A stretch of 64,000 nt of DNA from Glaciozyma antarctica PI12 (Eukaryota; Basidiomycota; Microbotryomycetes; Kriegeriales; Camptobasidiaceae): assembly GCA_002917775.1 (NCBI GenBank), contig KZ627153.1, positions 482,005 through 546,004 of the forward strand, in the 5' to 3' direction. A model generated the notes under the pieces. That model did not search any database. It was not told the origin of the DNA and was given only the letters and a program-made list of their open reading frames with translations. The translations under genes were made by a program, and so were the position numbers. Shown piece by piece: positions 45,157 to 57,348 of the stretch; position 1 is the first letter of the stretch, and each line of letters opens with the position of its first letter.

Positions 45157-45389
45157 AGAGGGAATGCCTATTGAGTGCGACGGTGTTCTCCCGCTGCTTG
45201 ACTTCTTGCGCGCTCGCTCGCAACGCTGCAGGGATAGGAAGAGGTTTGGTGCAACGCGCGAACGTCTTTGTGCTGCGATGCGAACTTGACATTCTGTCTC
45301 CGTCGCACGCTCTCTCTCTCTTCGCACTCCGTTTCTGCCGAAAGCTGTACACTGCACACACTTCTACTCCCCTTTCCCCTTCTCACCTG

Positions 45390-47991
45390 CTACTGGAAGT
45401 CCGTATACTTCTCCAAGAACCTCAACCCCGCCTCGAACCCCACGACCTCCACCTCCACCGTCCTCGCAAGATCATGCCCCTCCCCAGGGAACGTCAACAT
45501 CTCCACCTCCGCCTTCCTCAGCGCCTTGAGCGCATGATACCACGCCCTCGACTGATCAGGCGGGACCCGCCGGTCGTCCTGTCCCACGAGAAGGAGCGTC
45601 GGAACGACGACGTTCGCCACGTTCGCGAGCGGGGAGAGGGCGTGCAGGCGCGCGTAGGTCTCGGGATCGAGGGTGGAGGGAGGAGAGTCGAAGGAATAGG
45701 GAAGGAGGGCCTCGGCGAAAGTCCAGTCGGGAATATCGGTCGCGTAGAGCATCGAGGGGAGGTCGACGACGGGGTTCCGCATGACGACTGCGTCGTATTC
45801 CTCAGGGTGTCGTCCGCTGAGGTGCGCGGAGATGTAGCCGCCGTGCGAGCCGCCCATGAGGAGCTTCTTCCCTTTCGTGCGAGAGGCGAGAGAGAGGGTG
45901 TTGAGGTAGTGCGAGGTGGCGAGGGTGGCGTCGACATCGAGCTGGCCTAGGCAAGGAGGGAGGGCGTCGACGAAATCTTGGCCAAAGCCTAGCGAGCCAG
46001 GGTAGTTGACGAGGGCGATGCGGTAGCCTGCGATGGCGCTTCAGAAGGGAGGTCAGTGGGAGTTTCGCCTTGAAGAAGGAGAAGACGCACAGTGCGGCCA
46101 TCTGGGCTGAGAATTCGGTCGTGTAAGCCGCGTGAGGTCCGCCGTGAGGGATTGTAAGGAGAGGAGGGAGGTTGAGTCGGGATTCGGCGGAGGGGTCGAT
46201 CGTGACGGGGGAGATGAGGAGGATTTCGCTAGGCTCGAATTTGGGAAGAGGAAGGACGGTCCAGTCGAGCTTTGCGAGCGCGGATGATACGGCGGAATCG
46301 GTTTGAAGGTCAGCGAATGCTGAACAAGAAAGGAGAACGAGCGCACCTTGCGAAGGTAGCTTTGGGGCCTTGACGACCTTCCACTCCACCTTCCTCGCGC
46401 TCAAATCCGCCACCACCACCTCCCCAGGTCCCACCATCCCACTCCTAAGTCCAACGACCCTACTCCCTCCATCGGTCCCTAGGACCGAAATGCTCTTAAG
46501 CGCCTCCCTCTTCTTCTCCCCAAGCCAAGGAAGCACGACGTCGTTCTCGCTCCTCTCAGGCCACGGTGCCAGGCCCGTCACTCTCCCATCCCTAAGCGAC
46601 ACGACGATCGGCACCTTCCTACTCCTCCACACGCTGCTGAGCACTACTGCCGGTCCATCAGGCCCGACAACGAACGGGTTCTGCGGCAATTGGTCGAGAT
46701 ACAACCCCGGGAACGCGTCTGGCCTTGCGGGAGTCGAAACGACCGGTACGAGGACGGCAGTCTGGGACGAGGCGAGGGAGACGGCGTGCAGTGCCGCACA
46801 GGAGGAGTGAGGTCCGCCGGCGGGGTTGGCGAGGAAGACGACGAGGGGGGCGAACTTGGCGCCTGGGGGAGGGTGAAGGGCGCGAGGAGAGCGGCAGGAG
46901 AGGTGAGAGGGGCTTTGGAGAGTGGCGCTGGTGGAGGACCAGGTGGAGAGGGAGAGGGAGAGGCCGAATTCGTAGATTCCTGCGGGACGGTTGGCGCAAT
47001 ACACGATGCCGAGCTTACGCGCGTCGCCGAGAGAGGAGTAACCGGTTGCGAGGATGCGAGGGGTCTTCCCATTGTCTGAGGAGGGGAGGAAGATGGCCTG
47101 GCCGAAGGACGTCGAGGGGAAGATCGTGTGGTTCGTAAGTTGGTGCAGGACGGGTTTGGTCGAGGGGGATTCGTGGAAAGGCGAGGAGGTGAGGGCGAGA
47201 AGGAAGACGGTGGGAAAGCGCTTTCCAGTGAACTTCTCCCCAAAGTCGGCGGTGTAGCGGAAGGTTGAGGCGGAGGGAGTGGGGGAGGAGGGAGCGAGGG
47301 GTTCGGCGGTGTAGAGGAGGGCGTGGCCAGCAGGATGCCAGGTAGGAGCTCCAAACGTGTCTGCGTCCAGGCATCAGCTTCTCGCGCTTCGTGGCTTCCA
47401 GAGAGGACAACCGCACCATCAAAGTACCAGTCCCCGTGCTCCTTTGTAACCTCGAGCTCCTCCTCTTTCACGCCCGCGAGTACGTCCCAGATCTCCACCA
47501 GAAGCTTCTTGTCCTTCCCCTCCAGCTTGACAGACCGAAACACAGCTGAGCGCATGCCGTCGGGCGAGTAGCTCGTGTGCTGGACCTCCGGCGCCGTGAA
47601 CGCGAGAGGAGAGGTGGAGAGGACCTCGTTCGCTGAGGAAAGAGCGAGAGTCTGAACCGCAGATCGCTTTGAGAGCTGAGTGATGGACCTGTGCGAAGTC
47701 TCGAGGAGGAGATCTGCGAGGAGAGTTAGCTGGGAGGCTCCCCGCGTGTCGTGTTCAGGGAGGCCGCGTGGTGCGCGCAAGGCGCGGGTGGGTTACGCAG
47801 AGCCCCAAAGACCCAACAGAGACGGCGAAGCACGACTCACTGATTCCGCTGCTTCCGCCAGGGAGGAAGGAGGCCCTGGTGACGGCTGGGAGCTCGAGAA
47901 GGGCGGCGTAGGTGACTGCTCCGTCGACCTGGCTCGGGCTGGCTGGGCTGGCGGACGGAGCGACTGGCGATGGAGATTGAATCTGTGCCAT
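45390..47991 (-). CDS. Acylaminoacyl-peptidase (S9C prolyl oligopeptidase family)
   Basis: Starts MAQIQSPSPVAPSASPASPS at 47991, five or so exons. A beta-propeller-like N-terminal half is followed by LLTIPHGGPHAAYTTEFSAQ, GYRIALVNYPGSLGFGQDFV and the nucleophile elbow LLMGGSHGGYISAHL. The catalytic Asp lies in LLLVGQDDRRVPP and the His in FPGEGHDLART. The acceptor near 46040 is GAAG, giving AALAIAGYRIALV. The enzyme removes N-acylated amino acids from blocked peptides in the cytosol. It is divergent from the next gene with a 130-bp gap. An S9C dipeptidyl-peptidase activity is an alternative. Confidence 0.9.
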
Positions 47992-48123
47992 AGCTTGTGC
48001 GTAGCGAGAAGTTCCTTCTGGCTTGAGGTGAGGGGAGGAGGGAGAGCTGTCTCCGCGGTCGTCGCGCTGTCTTGTCGGCTGGACGACGACGCGGCTCTTC
48101 TTCCTCCCTCGCGCTCTCAAACG

Positions 48124-48993
48124 ATGTCCGACTCGGACGCCAACGATAGCTACTCGTCCTTTGAATTCATCGACGGATCAGCTGCCGCCAAAGCTCCGTA
48201 TCGAGCGTATCGCCGCCGCCAGGGCTGCGTCGTCCTCGTACTCCGCCAAGATCGAAGAACCCTCCGTACGTCCTCGTCCTGGCCTCTCAGAGTGCTCCAC
48301 TGATACGTCTGTGCAGTGGTTCAGCGATCCTGCAGTCACGGCGAGGAGCAAGCCCGGTCCTGCGCGACCCGACCTCTTTGCCCTCCAGCAGCTTTACCTC
48401 CAGAGGGACTTCAGCGAGGTCGTCAAGAAGGGGCTAGTCCTCTCTTTAAAGCTTAAGAAGGGAGCTACGGCCGATGAGGTGGAGATCGTGGACACGGTGC
48501 TTCGTGCGGCGTTGAGGAGCGACACCCCGGTGGAGAAGGAGGTGGTGGAGCTCGCACGCCGGTACAAGCAGCACGTACGTCTGTTTCCTCTCTCTCCAGG
48601 AGATCATATCAGCTAAGACAAGTCTACGGCTGCAGCCCACGCATCCCTCGTTCGCCCTCTCCGCCTCTATCCTCTTCGCCCGCTCTCCTCTCACCCTCGT
48701 CAAGCCGACAGAAGCTCTTGAAGCCGTCCTCGCCGCACTCTCCAGGCATCATTCACTCATTCCCTACCTCAGCCAACTCTCCACCCTCCTCGAACCCACC
48801 TCTCCTGTCCTCGCGGGAATCATCGAAGCTCCTGCCACGCGGAAGGACTTTGAGCGAGGAACGCTGGTGCTCGAGATTGAGCGGTTGGGACTTAGTGATG
48901 ATGGGAGGCTGGTGCTGGAGACGATTGTGCAGCTGGATGGCGTGGTGGTGGAGGAGGAGGAGGAGGCGCCGAGGGATGTGCGGAATCTATGAG
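48124..48993 (+). CDS. Conserved fungal protein of unknown function (frame problem near the start)
   Basis: I do not recognise a family. The ATG at 48124 reads MSDSDANDSYSSFEFIDG. The downstream coding-like frame (QLPPKLRIERIAAARAASSS, then WFSDPAVTARSKPGP, RPDLFALQQLYLQRDFSEVV and KKGLVLSLKLKKGATADEVE) is offset by one base. No GT-AG intron of workable size lies between, so either a one-base indel near 48170-48190 or another start is needed. Two introns with CAG acceptors follow, and the protein ends EEEEEAPRDVRNL at 48993. Mostly helical, about 220 residues. Helix pairs around RRYKQHPTHPSFALSASILF suggest a TPR-like repeat. Confidence 0.6.
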
Positions 48994-49626
48994 CTGGGAC
49001 TCTCGAGCGAAGCGGCCGCCGGTTGGATTCGCGTTGGTGGGGAAGACGCTCAGTCACAGTACGTGCACTCTTGCTCGATCCTGGAGATGGTGAGTGACCG
49101 TGATTGCAGAGCTGATTCTGTCCCAGAGCAGGTCGATATTCTGCACCGCCGCACTTCCGAAAAGGTCCGTGTCGCTCGAGCTTCGCAAGGCGAATTCAAT
49201 ACTCTCGTGAGTGTTTCTTGCTTCCGCGTTGAAGTTTTGACACGCCGCTAATCCTTACCAGCCTCCTTGATGAGGTGTTGTGCCTTTTTGCGGCTTCGAA
49301 AGTTCCCCAGGTCACAAATTCACGTACGGCCTCGTACGGCGTCTCAACTTTGTCTCGACCCAGGCTGGCAACTCCGTGGACTCTTCTGGAATGATTTTCG
49401 TCGGGACGCTCGTTCAGGCTCGTTCGCTCTCTGAATCAGCCTCGACCGAGAGTCTGGACGCGGGAGATGGACGCCTGGCGCCTGGCACGGAACGTCGGCG
49501 CAGCGGAGCGAGTTCCTAATGCCGTCGTCGTTGTTTCGTTCCTTGACGCGATTCTGCTCTTGCTTTTCCTTTAGATTCCAGCAGTGTGCCCGACTTCAAC
49601 GCCTTCGCCATCTTTTGTTCGCAGCC
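48994..49626. other. Intergenic upstream of the sulfur transporter
   Basis: 633 bp. Several GT-AG-like intron patterns (for example GTACGTGCAC near 49060) hint at spliced 3' or 5' UTR. No coding sequence could be supported. Confidence 0.4.
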
Positions 49627-50816
49627 ATGGCGTTCACACCCCTTCCCTCTCTCATCGGAGGCGTGATGCTCGCTCTCTACACCTCCTCTCTCGCGGCGCT
49701 CGAAGGCTCAGTCCTTGGCATCTCTGGTATCGCACACGCGACTGTGTCGGATAACCTGCGACTACGGGATAACGGAAAGAAGCAGCCTGCCGGGGCGGGG
49801 TGGAAAGCGGCGAGCTTCGTCGGGCTTTTGGCGGGAGGAGCGCTGTTGTCGATCTTCAAATCACCGCTCGAGGTCTTGCTGGGGGGAGCCGTGTTTGACG
49901 CGCCTACAGCAGCGTCGCTGGCGAGGATCGTCTTCGCTGGGTTTGCCGTGGGGCTGGGAACGAAGGTGGGTCTGCTTCCCATTCCTCCCGTTGCGAAGTT
50001 CGTTTTCCTAACTCGGTCACTCCCTCCGCAGCTCGGTAACGGCTGCACTTCCGGTAAGACTGCCGCAGCTTCTATCGACATGAGCGAAAGCTAATCCATC
50101 CTCCCCAGGCCATATGCTCTGCGGCCTCGGACGCCTCTCCTACCGATCCCTCATCGCCACCCTCTCCTTCTTCTCCGTCGCCCTCCTCACGGCCCAATCC
50201 TTCCCCGCCTCTCTCCCATCTCTCTCCCCCTCCTCCCCCTCTCTCGACCTCACCACCATCCTCCTCCTCCAACTTCCCTTCGCACTCTACACGACCCTCC
50301 CTCACTTCCTCCCTCGCCGCCTTGCCAAACCCCTAACGACATTCCTCATCGGCGTTCACTTCTCCCTGGGCCTCGCACTGGCAGGAATGACGAAGCCATC
50401 AAAAGTCCTAGGCTTCTTCTACCTCCCTTTGCCATTCCTACCGATGGCGGCGGAGCGAGCTTGGGACCCCTCGCTGGCGATGGTGGCGATCGGAGGATTG
50501 CTGCCCAATATCCTCGCGTGGAGCGTGCTGAAGAACTGGTCTCGCCCCATGTTTGCGGACAGTTGGGCGATGCCGACGCGCTGCGATATCGACTGGAAGC
50601 TCGTCGGTGGCGCCGCGCTATTTGGGTTGGGCTGGGGTGAGTTCTCGCTCTATAGCCTTGCGAAGCTCGTTGCTGATCAAGCTTGTGCGAACAGGTCTAC
50701 AAGGACTCTGCCCTGGTCCGCTACTGGCTACGCTGGGATCGGGAACGGCGTTGGGCACGACTGCACCGTTCTTCGTCGCGTTTGTGGCGGGAGGAGCGGT
50801 GGGGAACCTTGTATAG
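49627..50816 (+). CDS. YeeE/YedE-type sulfur (thiosulfate) transporter
   Basis: The ATG at 49627 gives MAFTPLPSLIGGVMLALYTS. Two pseudo-repeats carry the diagnostic Cys motifs: GNGCTSGHMLCGLGRLSYRS, formed through a 22-nt exon at 50032-50053, and GLQGLCPGPLLATLGSGTAL in the last exon. About nine hydrophobic helices with small-residue-rich turns. Ends AVGNLV at TAG 50816. In bacteria this family imports thiosulfate. Fungal members are fused single-chain proteins as here. Four exons. Location presumably the plasma membrane. Confidence 0.9.
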
Positions 50817-50912
50817 ACGTGATAGAACAGGCGGCCTTGTGCATAGAACCGAGCGACGTAATCATACACGGTATCATTAACAACGTCCGCGAAACTCCAA
50901 CAAAAGTACTGC

Positions 50913-53810
50913 CTAATCCTCCCTCAACGTAAACCCACTCTCCCCCGCCGAAGCCGTCCCCATCTTCCTCGTCGTCGACCTCCCCCTCGTCCTCTCCCTC
51001 TGCCCACCCTCCACCCTTGCCTCCCCATCCACAATCCGACTCTTGAGCCTAACGCACATCATCGCTCCAAGTGAGACGCTGAACAAGCCCACGGCGATCC
51101 AGAACATGAGTTCCGGGAAATCGACGCGCTTATCCACGCTCTTGAAGTAGACGACTCCGAACAAGATCGGTCCGATGACTTGTGCGCCGAGGGATTGAAG
51201 GACGGAGAGAGAGGCGAAGAGTCGTCCGGCGTCGCGCGGGGAAGCGAGGGCGAGAGCGAGGGATTGGATCGCGGGAGAGGCGCCGCCTCCTAGGGCTTCG
51301 ATGGCAGTGGCAACGAGGAAGAGGGTTGGGGAACCACCGTTGAGGGCTAGGATGATGTAGCCTAAGATGTCGATCGAGATGGAGGCGCGAGCGAGGAGGA
51401 GGTCGAAGTCTGTGCGAAGTGTCAGCGTCGGTTCGGGCGCGAGGTGAGAAGGACGCACGAGAGTCGTGCACGACCCGAAGGTATTTCGCCTCGTCCTCCC
51501 ACTCCTTCTGTTCCTTCGTGAGCCTCGAAGAGCTAGATGCGCCATCGAGCTCGATGAGATCGCCTTCGGGCCTCGGAGTGGCGGGGACCGGTGGGGGCTT
51601 GCGAAAGGTCTTGATGAGGAGGGGGAGAGCGATGATGAGGACGAAGACGCGGGTTCCGCCAATGAAGGAGAGGTAGTAGCCGTTCTCTTGAGGACCCCAG
51701 CTGAACTTGTAGCCCGTGTACACTGCGAGGCGAAACGTTGGTCAGTCGGCGAACGTATGAGGTGGGAACGAGGAGCGCACTGATTTTGACGCCCAGGATA
51801 GCCTGCAGAAGCCTCGTCAGCAGCTGCCTCGACGCAGATGAGAGGGAAAGGACGTACCATCACCATCATATAGCTCCCGTACCCCACGGCAATCTTGGTC
51901 AACTCCCAACTCCTCCCGCCCACCTTCCTTCCCCTACTTTCAATCACCGGTCTATCCTCCTCCTTCTCCTCCCCCCTCTTCTTCGGCAACAGCAGCGCAA
52001 GAGGCTTGAGGAACCAAAACCCCTTCGCCAGCAACGTCCCACCCCAGATCCCCAGCACCGCTCGCCACCCCTCCGCTCCGTCGTACGCCCTCTTCTCCAC
52101 CTCCTTCCGTTCCTCGACCTCCTCCACATGTCGCTTCCGCGCCTCGAGCTGCCGCACGATCGAGAGGCTCTCGGGGAAGACGACGAGGATGACGAGGAGG
52201 TAAACGATGTGCATCGTCAAGGCGACGTAGAAGGGGGTGAGGACGGATCCAGTGAGGCGGATGAGGAAGGCGCCGAGGACTGGGCCAATGGCGATACCTC
52301 CGAACAAAAGTCCACCGACAACGGAAAAGATGCGCGCGCGCGAACCGGCATCGGTGCAGTCGGAGAGGTAGGCGTTCGTCGCTGCTGTTGCGGTACTGGA
52401 GAGCGCGGTTAGTGGACGAGGAAGGCGGAGGGGAGAGCGACGCACGACATGCCGCCCAGCAGGCCATCGAAGGCTGGGCCGACGATCAAGAAGCGGTAGC
52501 CAACGACAGCGTGATAGTTGACGACGATGAGGAAGATGGCGTCCATGAAAACGGTCCCGAATAGTGCGAGCGCGAGAATGGGCTTTCGCCCTCGTCGATC
52601 ACTGAGCGAGCCCCAGTAGCCCGTCGTCAAAGCGGACAGGATGCCCATGACGAGCGTCAACGTTGTCGCCTGCGGTCGAAGCATCAGCGAGAGCACATTG
52701 AAGACGGAAGCAAGAAGCTCACCAAGCTCGTAACCGCCTTCTGCACCTCGGGAGACCTCCTGCATTGCTTCGACCACGTATCCCCCTCCGATTCCTCCCA
52801 GCTCATCACGTTCCCCCTCGCAGTCTCGACGAATCTCAAGACCTCCCCATCTTGCCCTTCGGGGAGCTTGACGCCTCCGCCAGCACCCCAAGGACTCGTG
52901 TGGAGGCTTCCGAGCGAGATTGATGGCGGGGGGAGGGTAGTGCCAGATTTGGGACCGATGGCTCGGCAGACGAGTTGGGTGTAGATCTAAGGCGAGTGAG
53001 CGAGATTCGGAGGAAAGGTTGAGTTTTGAATTACCTCGATCTTGGGGGAGCTGAGGATTTGGTGTCAGTGAGGACTGGGAAAGGGAGGGGGAAGAGGACT
53101 CACATGATCATTCCGATGGAGAGGGACATGATGAGCGTGCCTGGAATGAACCTGCGAGGGAGCGAGGTCGTCAGCAGGTGCGATGTTGGCGAAGCTGAGT
53201 CGAATCTTCGGCGCCGTCAAGCACCGCGAGCAGAGGCACCCTCTTCTGCTGTCCCATCATCAAAAGTGCAGCAACTCCCTCCTTCACAACAAAGCGATCT
53301 CCTTCCTGCATCGCTGCCAGCGGTGCTGAGGTCCGCACCGTCGTCATCACGACATCGCGGCTATCCTGCCCATCCCTCGCCACACCTAGCCAAGTCCATG
53401 CACGGCCACAATCTAGGAACCGGTACTCACCAGATAGGCGAAGGCCTCTCGTGCCACTTGAGCTTCCTCCTCAAGCTCTTGCTCCTCGACCTCGCTGACC
53501 TCACCCCCCTCTGTCCCTCCTCTTCCTCCAGCTCCTCCTCCTCACCTTCCCCCAGCAACGGCGTCCTCTCCTCTGACACCCCCTTTCCAGCTCTCAGCAC
53601 ATCCAGCAGACTCTCCCCTCTCGTGACGCCCGGCCTCGAGCTCGGCGCTTTGCTATGCAGTCCGAGTAGCCGGTCCGCCAGCACGTTGGGCGCGCCCCCT
53701 TCAAGGAAGGTGCTCGAATCGACTGTGTTGGGAGGGAGGTTGATCCGCGAGGTGGACGGGGTCGGAGATGGGGAGGAGGTGCGGCTCGGAGAGAGAGATG
53801 GGGTTGACAT
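50913..53810 (-). CDS. Major facilitator superfamily transporter (TetA/DHA1-like)
   Basis: Starts MSTPSLSPSRTSSPSPTPST at 53810, with a long polar N terminus holding an acidic patch (about 10 Glu) and a basic patch (RSARSRSKSLRRKLKWHERP) before TM1 (FIPGTLIMSLSIGMIM). MFS motif A is GYWGSLSDRRGRKPILA. TM4-6 include NAYLSDCTDAGSRARIFSVV. A large cytosolic loop lies between the halves (EARKRHVEEVEERKEVEKRA). The second half includes FSWGPQENGYYLSFIGGTRV and SLGAQVIGPILFGVVYF. Ends SGFTLRED at 50913. About nine exons. The architecture matches fungal MFS proteins related to tetracycline/folate-type carriers. Substrate unknown. Confidence 0.85.
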
Positions 53811-54100
53811 GGTGATCGGCGACCGAGGGTAAGGAGAGCTTGGGCGAACGGCGGATGGGCGAGCCTGTGTAGTGCTCGCCTGTGTAGGGTCTTGGTGCGA
53901 TTGGGTTGGAAGTCAAGGAGACGAACGCAGGTCGACCTCGTGCTGGCGCTCTGGCAAAGACCGCCGGATCTCCGTCAACGTCGCTGCTTCAGCTCTTCCT
54001 CTCTGCTCTCAGCCTCTCAACACAACGCTCCCTAGTCCTGCTTTTGGCTCGTTATAGATCCAGCCCCGCGAGCTCCATCACAACCGCACGCCTTGACATA

Positions 54101-57100
54101 ATGGCGCTAGCCCGCCGCGCCGTCGGCCGACAGTCATCTCGCAGATCGGATCCAAGTCCAACACGAGGTACCTGGCCGCCGCCAAGGGTGCCGGACGATC
54201 TAGCAAACTCGTCCGCACCGCTTCTCCCTCTTAAGTCTTGACCTGCTCTCTGCTAGTACCCCCCGCTTTTGCTCTATCACCTCACGGCCTCTCGCAAGTG
54301 CGTACCCCTTCTCCAGTTCGCGAGCGAACACGCCACGCCCTGCTGATCGATGGGACATGCAGTGGCCGACAAAAAAACCTCTGAAGAAGCTGTCGTGCGA
54401 CCTGGTGACTTTACGTTGATCCCCAACTGCCTGGATGGGAAGCGATGGTTCCACCTGCGAGGTACGCGCGTCCTTCTCCCTTACGACGCTCCTCGCTGAC
54501 CCCGCCGTCACCTTGCAGGGCTCGTTCAGGTGCGTCTGCGTCCTCGAGACCACCATCGCCAAGCCCTAACCCGCTCCCCATTCGCAACTCCCCTGCTTCT
54601 ACATCTTCTCCTCTCCTCCGTTTCATCCGCGCTCACCGCTTCTCCTCTCTTCTCCTGCTTCGTGGTTGAACTTCTTCGTCTCCATCGTCTTCGTCGCTCA
54701 GATGCTCAACGGTTTCGACGATAATCTACTCGGTGAGTCTCCCTCCCCAACGCTTGACCCCGCTGCTCACGCTCTGCACCAACAGGTGGCTTCCAGGCAT
54801 TGGTACCCTGGCGTCAAGCGCTCGGAAACCCTTCTCAGAGCGATATCGGCTTGCTTTCTGCTTCGGCCTACATTTCAGTATGCAGTCCGCTTCACTTTCA
54901 CTCGTAAAGACACCTAATCTCGCTCTCCAGGGATTACTCACGGCACCGGTGGCAGCGTACGTCGCAGACAGATGGGGAAGGTGCTGGTGCATCCGCTACT
55001 CGGCCTGCACGATGCTCGTAGGATCCATCCTGGGAAGTTGCGCCGGTCTCGGAGATTCAGGGTGCGTGCTTGCCCATTCCTCCAGCAGCAGCGCATGGCT
55101 GATACTGCAAACCGCCAGATTCGCCCTCTTCGTCACTTCGCGCGTGGTTGTGCGTTGTTTACGTGAAAAGTCGAGGTGGCGAACAGCTTGCTGACCGGTT
55201 GCTAAATCCGCAGATCGGTAGCGGCCTCGCTTTCTGCTTGATGGTCTCCCCGATTATTCTCCAGGAGATTCCTCACCCGCGTCACCGAGTTCTCGTAGCG
55301 GGACTGTTTAACCTCAACTACGCCGGTTCGTCCGCTTCGAATTACGGTCGGCGCAGCTCGCTGACCCTTCTCTCGCGCACTTTCAGTCGGGTCCTTCATC
55401 GTGGCCTGGATGATCTTCGGCACAGGGAACCTGTTGAACGACTGGTCCTGGCGCATTCCCTACGTGCGTCTTCCCTCTGCACGTCGAAGCTCCGCTCACG
55501 AAGTCTTCCTCTTCAGGTCTCGCAAATCGTTCCAGCTTTGTACCTCGTGATCTCAGTCCACTTCATGCCCGAGTCTCCTCGCTGGCTTTTCTCGCAAGGT
55601 CGAGAAGAAGAAGCGTGAGTCGCTCCTCTTCCTCCCAGCAATCCAGCTTAATCTTTCGCAGCATGGCCTTCCTCGTCAAGTACCACGGAAATGGCGATCC
55701 CAACGACGAGCTCGTCCTATTTGAGGCTCAGGAGATGCGAGAGGCCATTGCGCTCGAGAAGGTGAGCATGAAGAGCGTTCGGCAGCTTTCGATGGTGCTA
55801 AACACTGGTATCGCAGGTTCGCAAGCAGGACACATGGGCTCAGCTCTTCGCTACCAAGGGGAACAGGCATCGTATTGCGATCGTCATGCTCATTGTTATC
55901 TGCCAGAACCGTGAGTGGATTCGCTTCGAGAGTGCGAAGACGTGCTGACCCCCAGGTCGCAGTGAGTGGAACCGCTGTGAGTCTTCGCTGCATCTTCTCG
56001 AGCTCTACCTGACTTCGCTTCTTCGCAGATCACCCAGGGGTACTACACGCAAATCTTGAACCTCGTCGGGATTACTGGAAGTGCGTGCGCCGATATTCGT
56101 CTCGCAAACCTCGCTGACCGAATCGCAGCTCAACAACAGACCGGAATCAATGCTGGTACGTCAAATCGCTCTGCTTTTGCGCAAGCCAGCTTCTCACTTC
56201 CCCTCCATAGGTCTCACTGGCTTCGTCATCGTCTCCGCGTTGTTTGGTGCCTCCATCGTTAACCGCGTACCGCGTCGGAAGCTACTCATGGTCACCTGGA
56301 GCTGCTTGATCCTCGTCAACGTCGGTCTCGTCGTCTCGTACGTCCTTCCCGCTCCAAACAGCCTCCTCGCTCCGACGACGTGAGCAGCACTGAATCTCCT
56401 CTGCAGATCTGCCCAATACGTCAACACTGGGAGCACCGCAGCGGCGTACACCAACATTGTCATGGTCTGGCTCTACACAGGAACCTTCGTACGCTCTCTC
56501 AGACTTGTTGCTGAGCTGCTGCTGATCTCCTGGCTAGTTCGTCGTTTGCGGACCTCTCTTCTTCTCCTACCCCGCCGAATGCCTTTCGTATTCGATTCGG
56601 GCGAAGGGGATGATGATTTGGGGCATCACAAACAAGACGATCAACGTGTTCAACTCTTACGTCAATGCCATCGCGCTGTAAGCCCATCTTCTGCTTCCCC
56701 AGCTTCGCTGCGACGCTGATGCTCGTCCTTCGCAGGGAACGAATCGGCTGGAAGTACTAGTACGTCCCACTTTCTTCTTCTTCCCAATCGCCCTACTGAT
56801 GTTGCCTACGATGTTGCTCCTTCACAGCCTTGTATAGTACGCTCCTTCGTTCTCCCACGCGCTCCGTCCTCCGCTAACACGAAAAACAGCACCGTCCTCC
56901 TCGTACTCCAGCTCATCGGAATGTGGTTCCTGTGCCCCGAAACGCAAGGCTACGTAAGTCGTCCACGCTCTCCCTGCTCGACACCGCTGACCACTTCTCG
57001 CAGACGCTGGAAGAGTACGTCTCGCCCTCGCGTTGATGCTGAGGAATCTCGCTAACTGGCTCGCTCGCAGAATTGCGATTTTGTTCGACGGACCCAGTGC

Positions 57101-57200
57101 CGTGAATGTTGATCCCACGTCTTTTGAGAATGGTTCGCATGAGAAGAAGAACGACATTGGGAGTGGGGTCATCAAGGTGGCGAGGGAGGAGGTCGCCTGA
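54101..57200 (+). CDS. Sugar porter (MFS, lactose/hexose transporter type), N-terminal exons unresolved
   Basis: Nearly twenty short exons. The N-terminal region reads QIGSKSNTRYLAAAKGAGRS, YPPLLLYHLTASR and ADKKTSEEAVVRPGDF. To keep frame it needs a 46-nt intron (54211-54256) and a GC-donor intron (54300-54362). No in-frame ATG was found before it; 54101 is the nearest ATG. TM1 reads LNFFVSIVFVAQMLNGFDDN, but no AG acceptor precedes it. Downstream sugar-porter motifs are clear: YVADRWGRCW, PESPRWLFSQGREEEA, QQQTGINAG, FVVCGPLFFSYPAECL and PETQGYTLEEIA. Exons of 9 nt (56828-56836) and 11 nt (57004-57014) occur. Ends at 57200, 148 bp from the convergent alpha-galactosidase. Confidence 0.82.
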
Positions 57201-57348
57201 GGGAAGGAAGGAACTCGGGATGAAGAGGGACGCTGACGATGTATATGTAACTCAGTATTCTTTTGACTGGCATCTATAAACAAAAAAGAAGGTATCGCTC
57301 TCGCGTTCTACATCGCCACCTCCGTCCACGCCCTCCTCCCCATCATCC

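Noticed and set aside
45123-45950. 275-codon plus-strand frame over the peptidase catalytic domain
   Set aside because: Antisense shadow of the acylaminoacyl-peptidase. High GC keeps antisense frames open.
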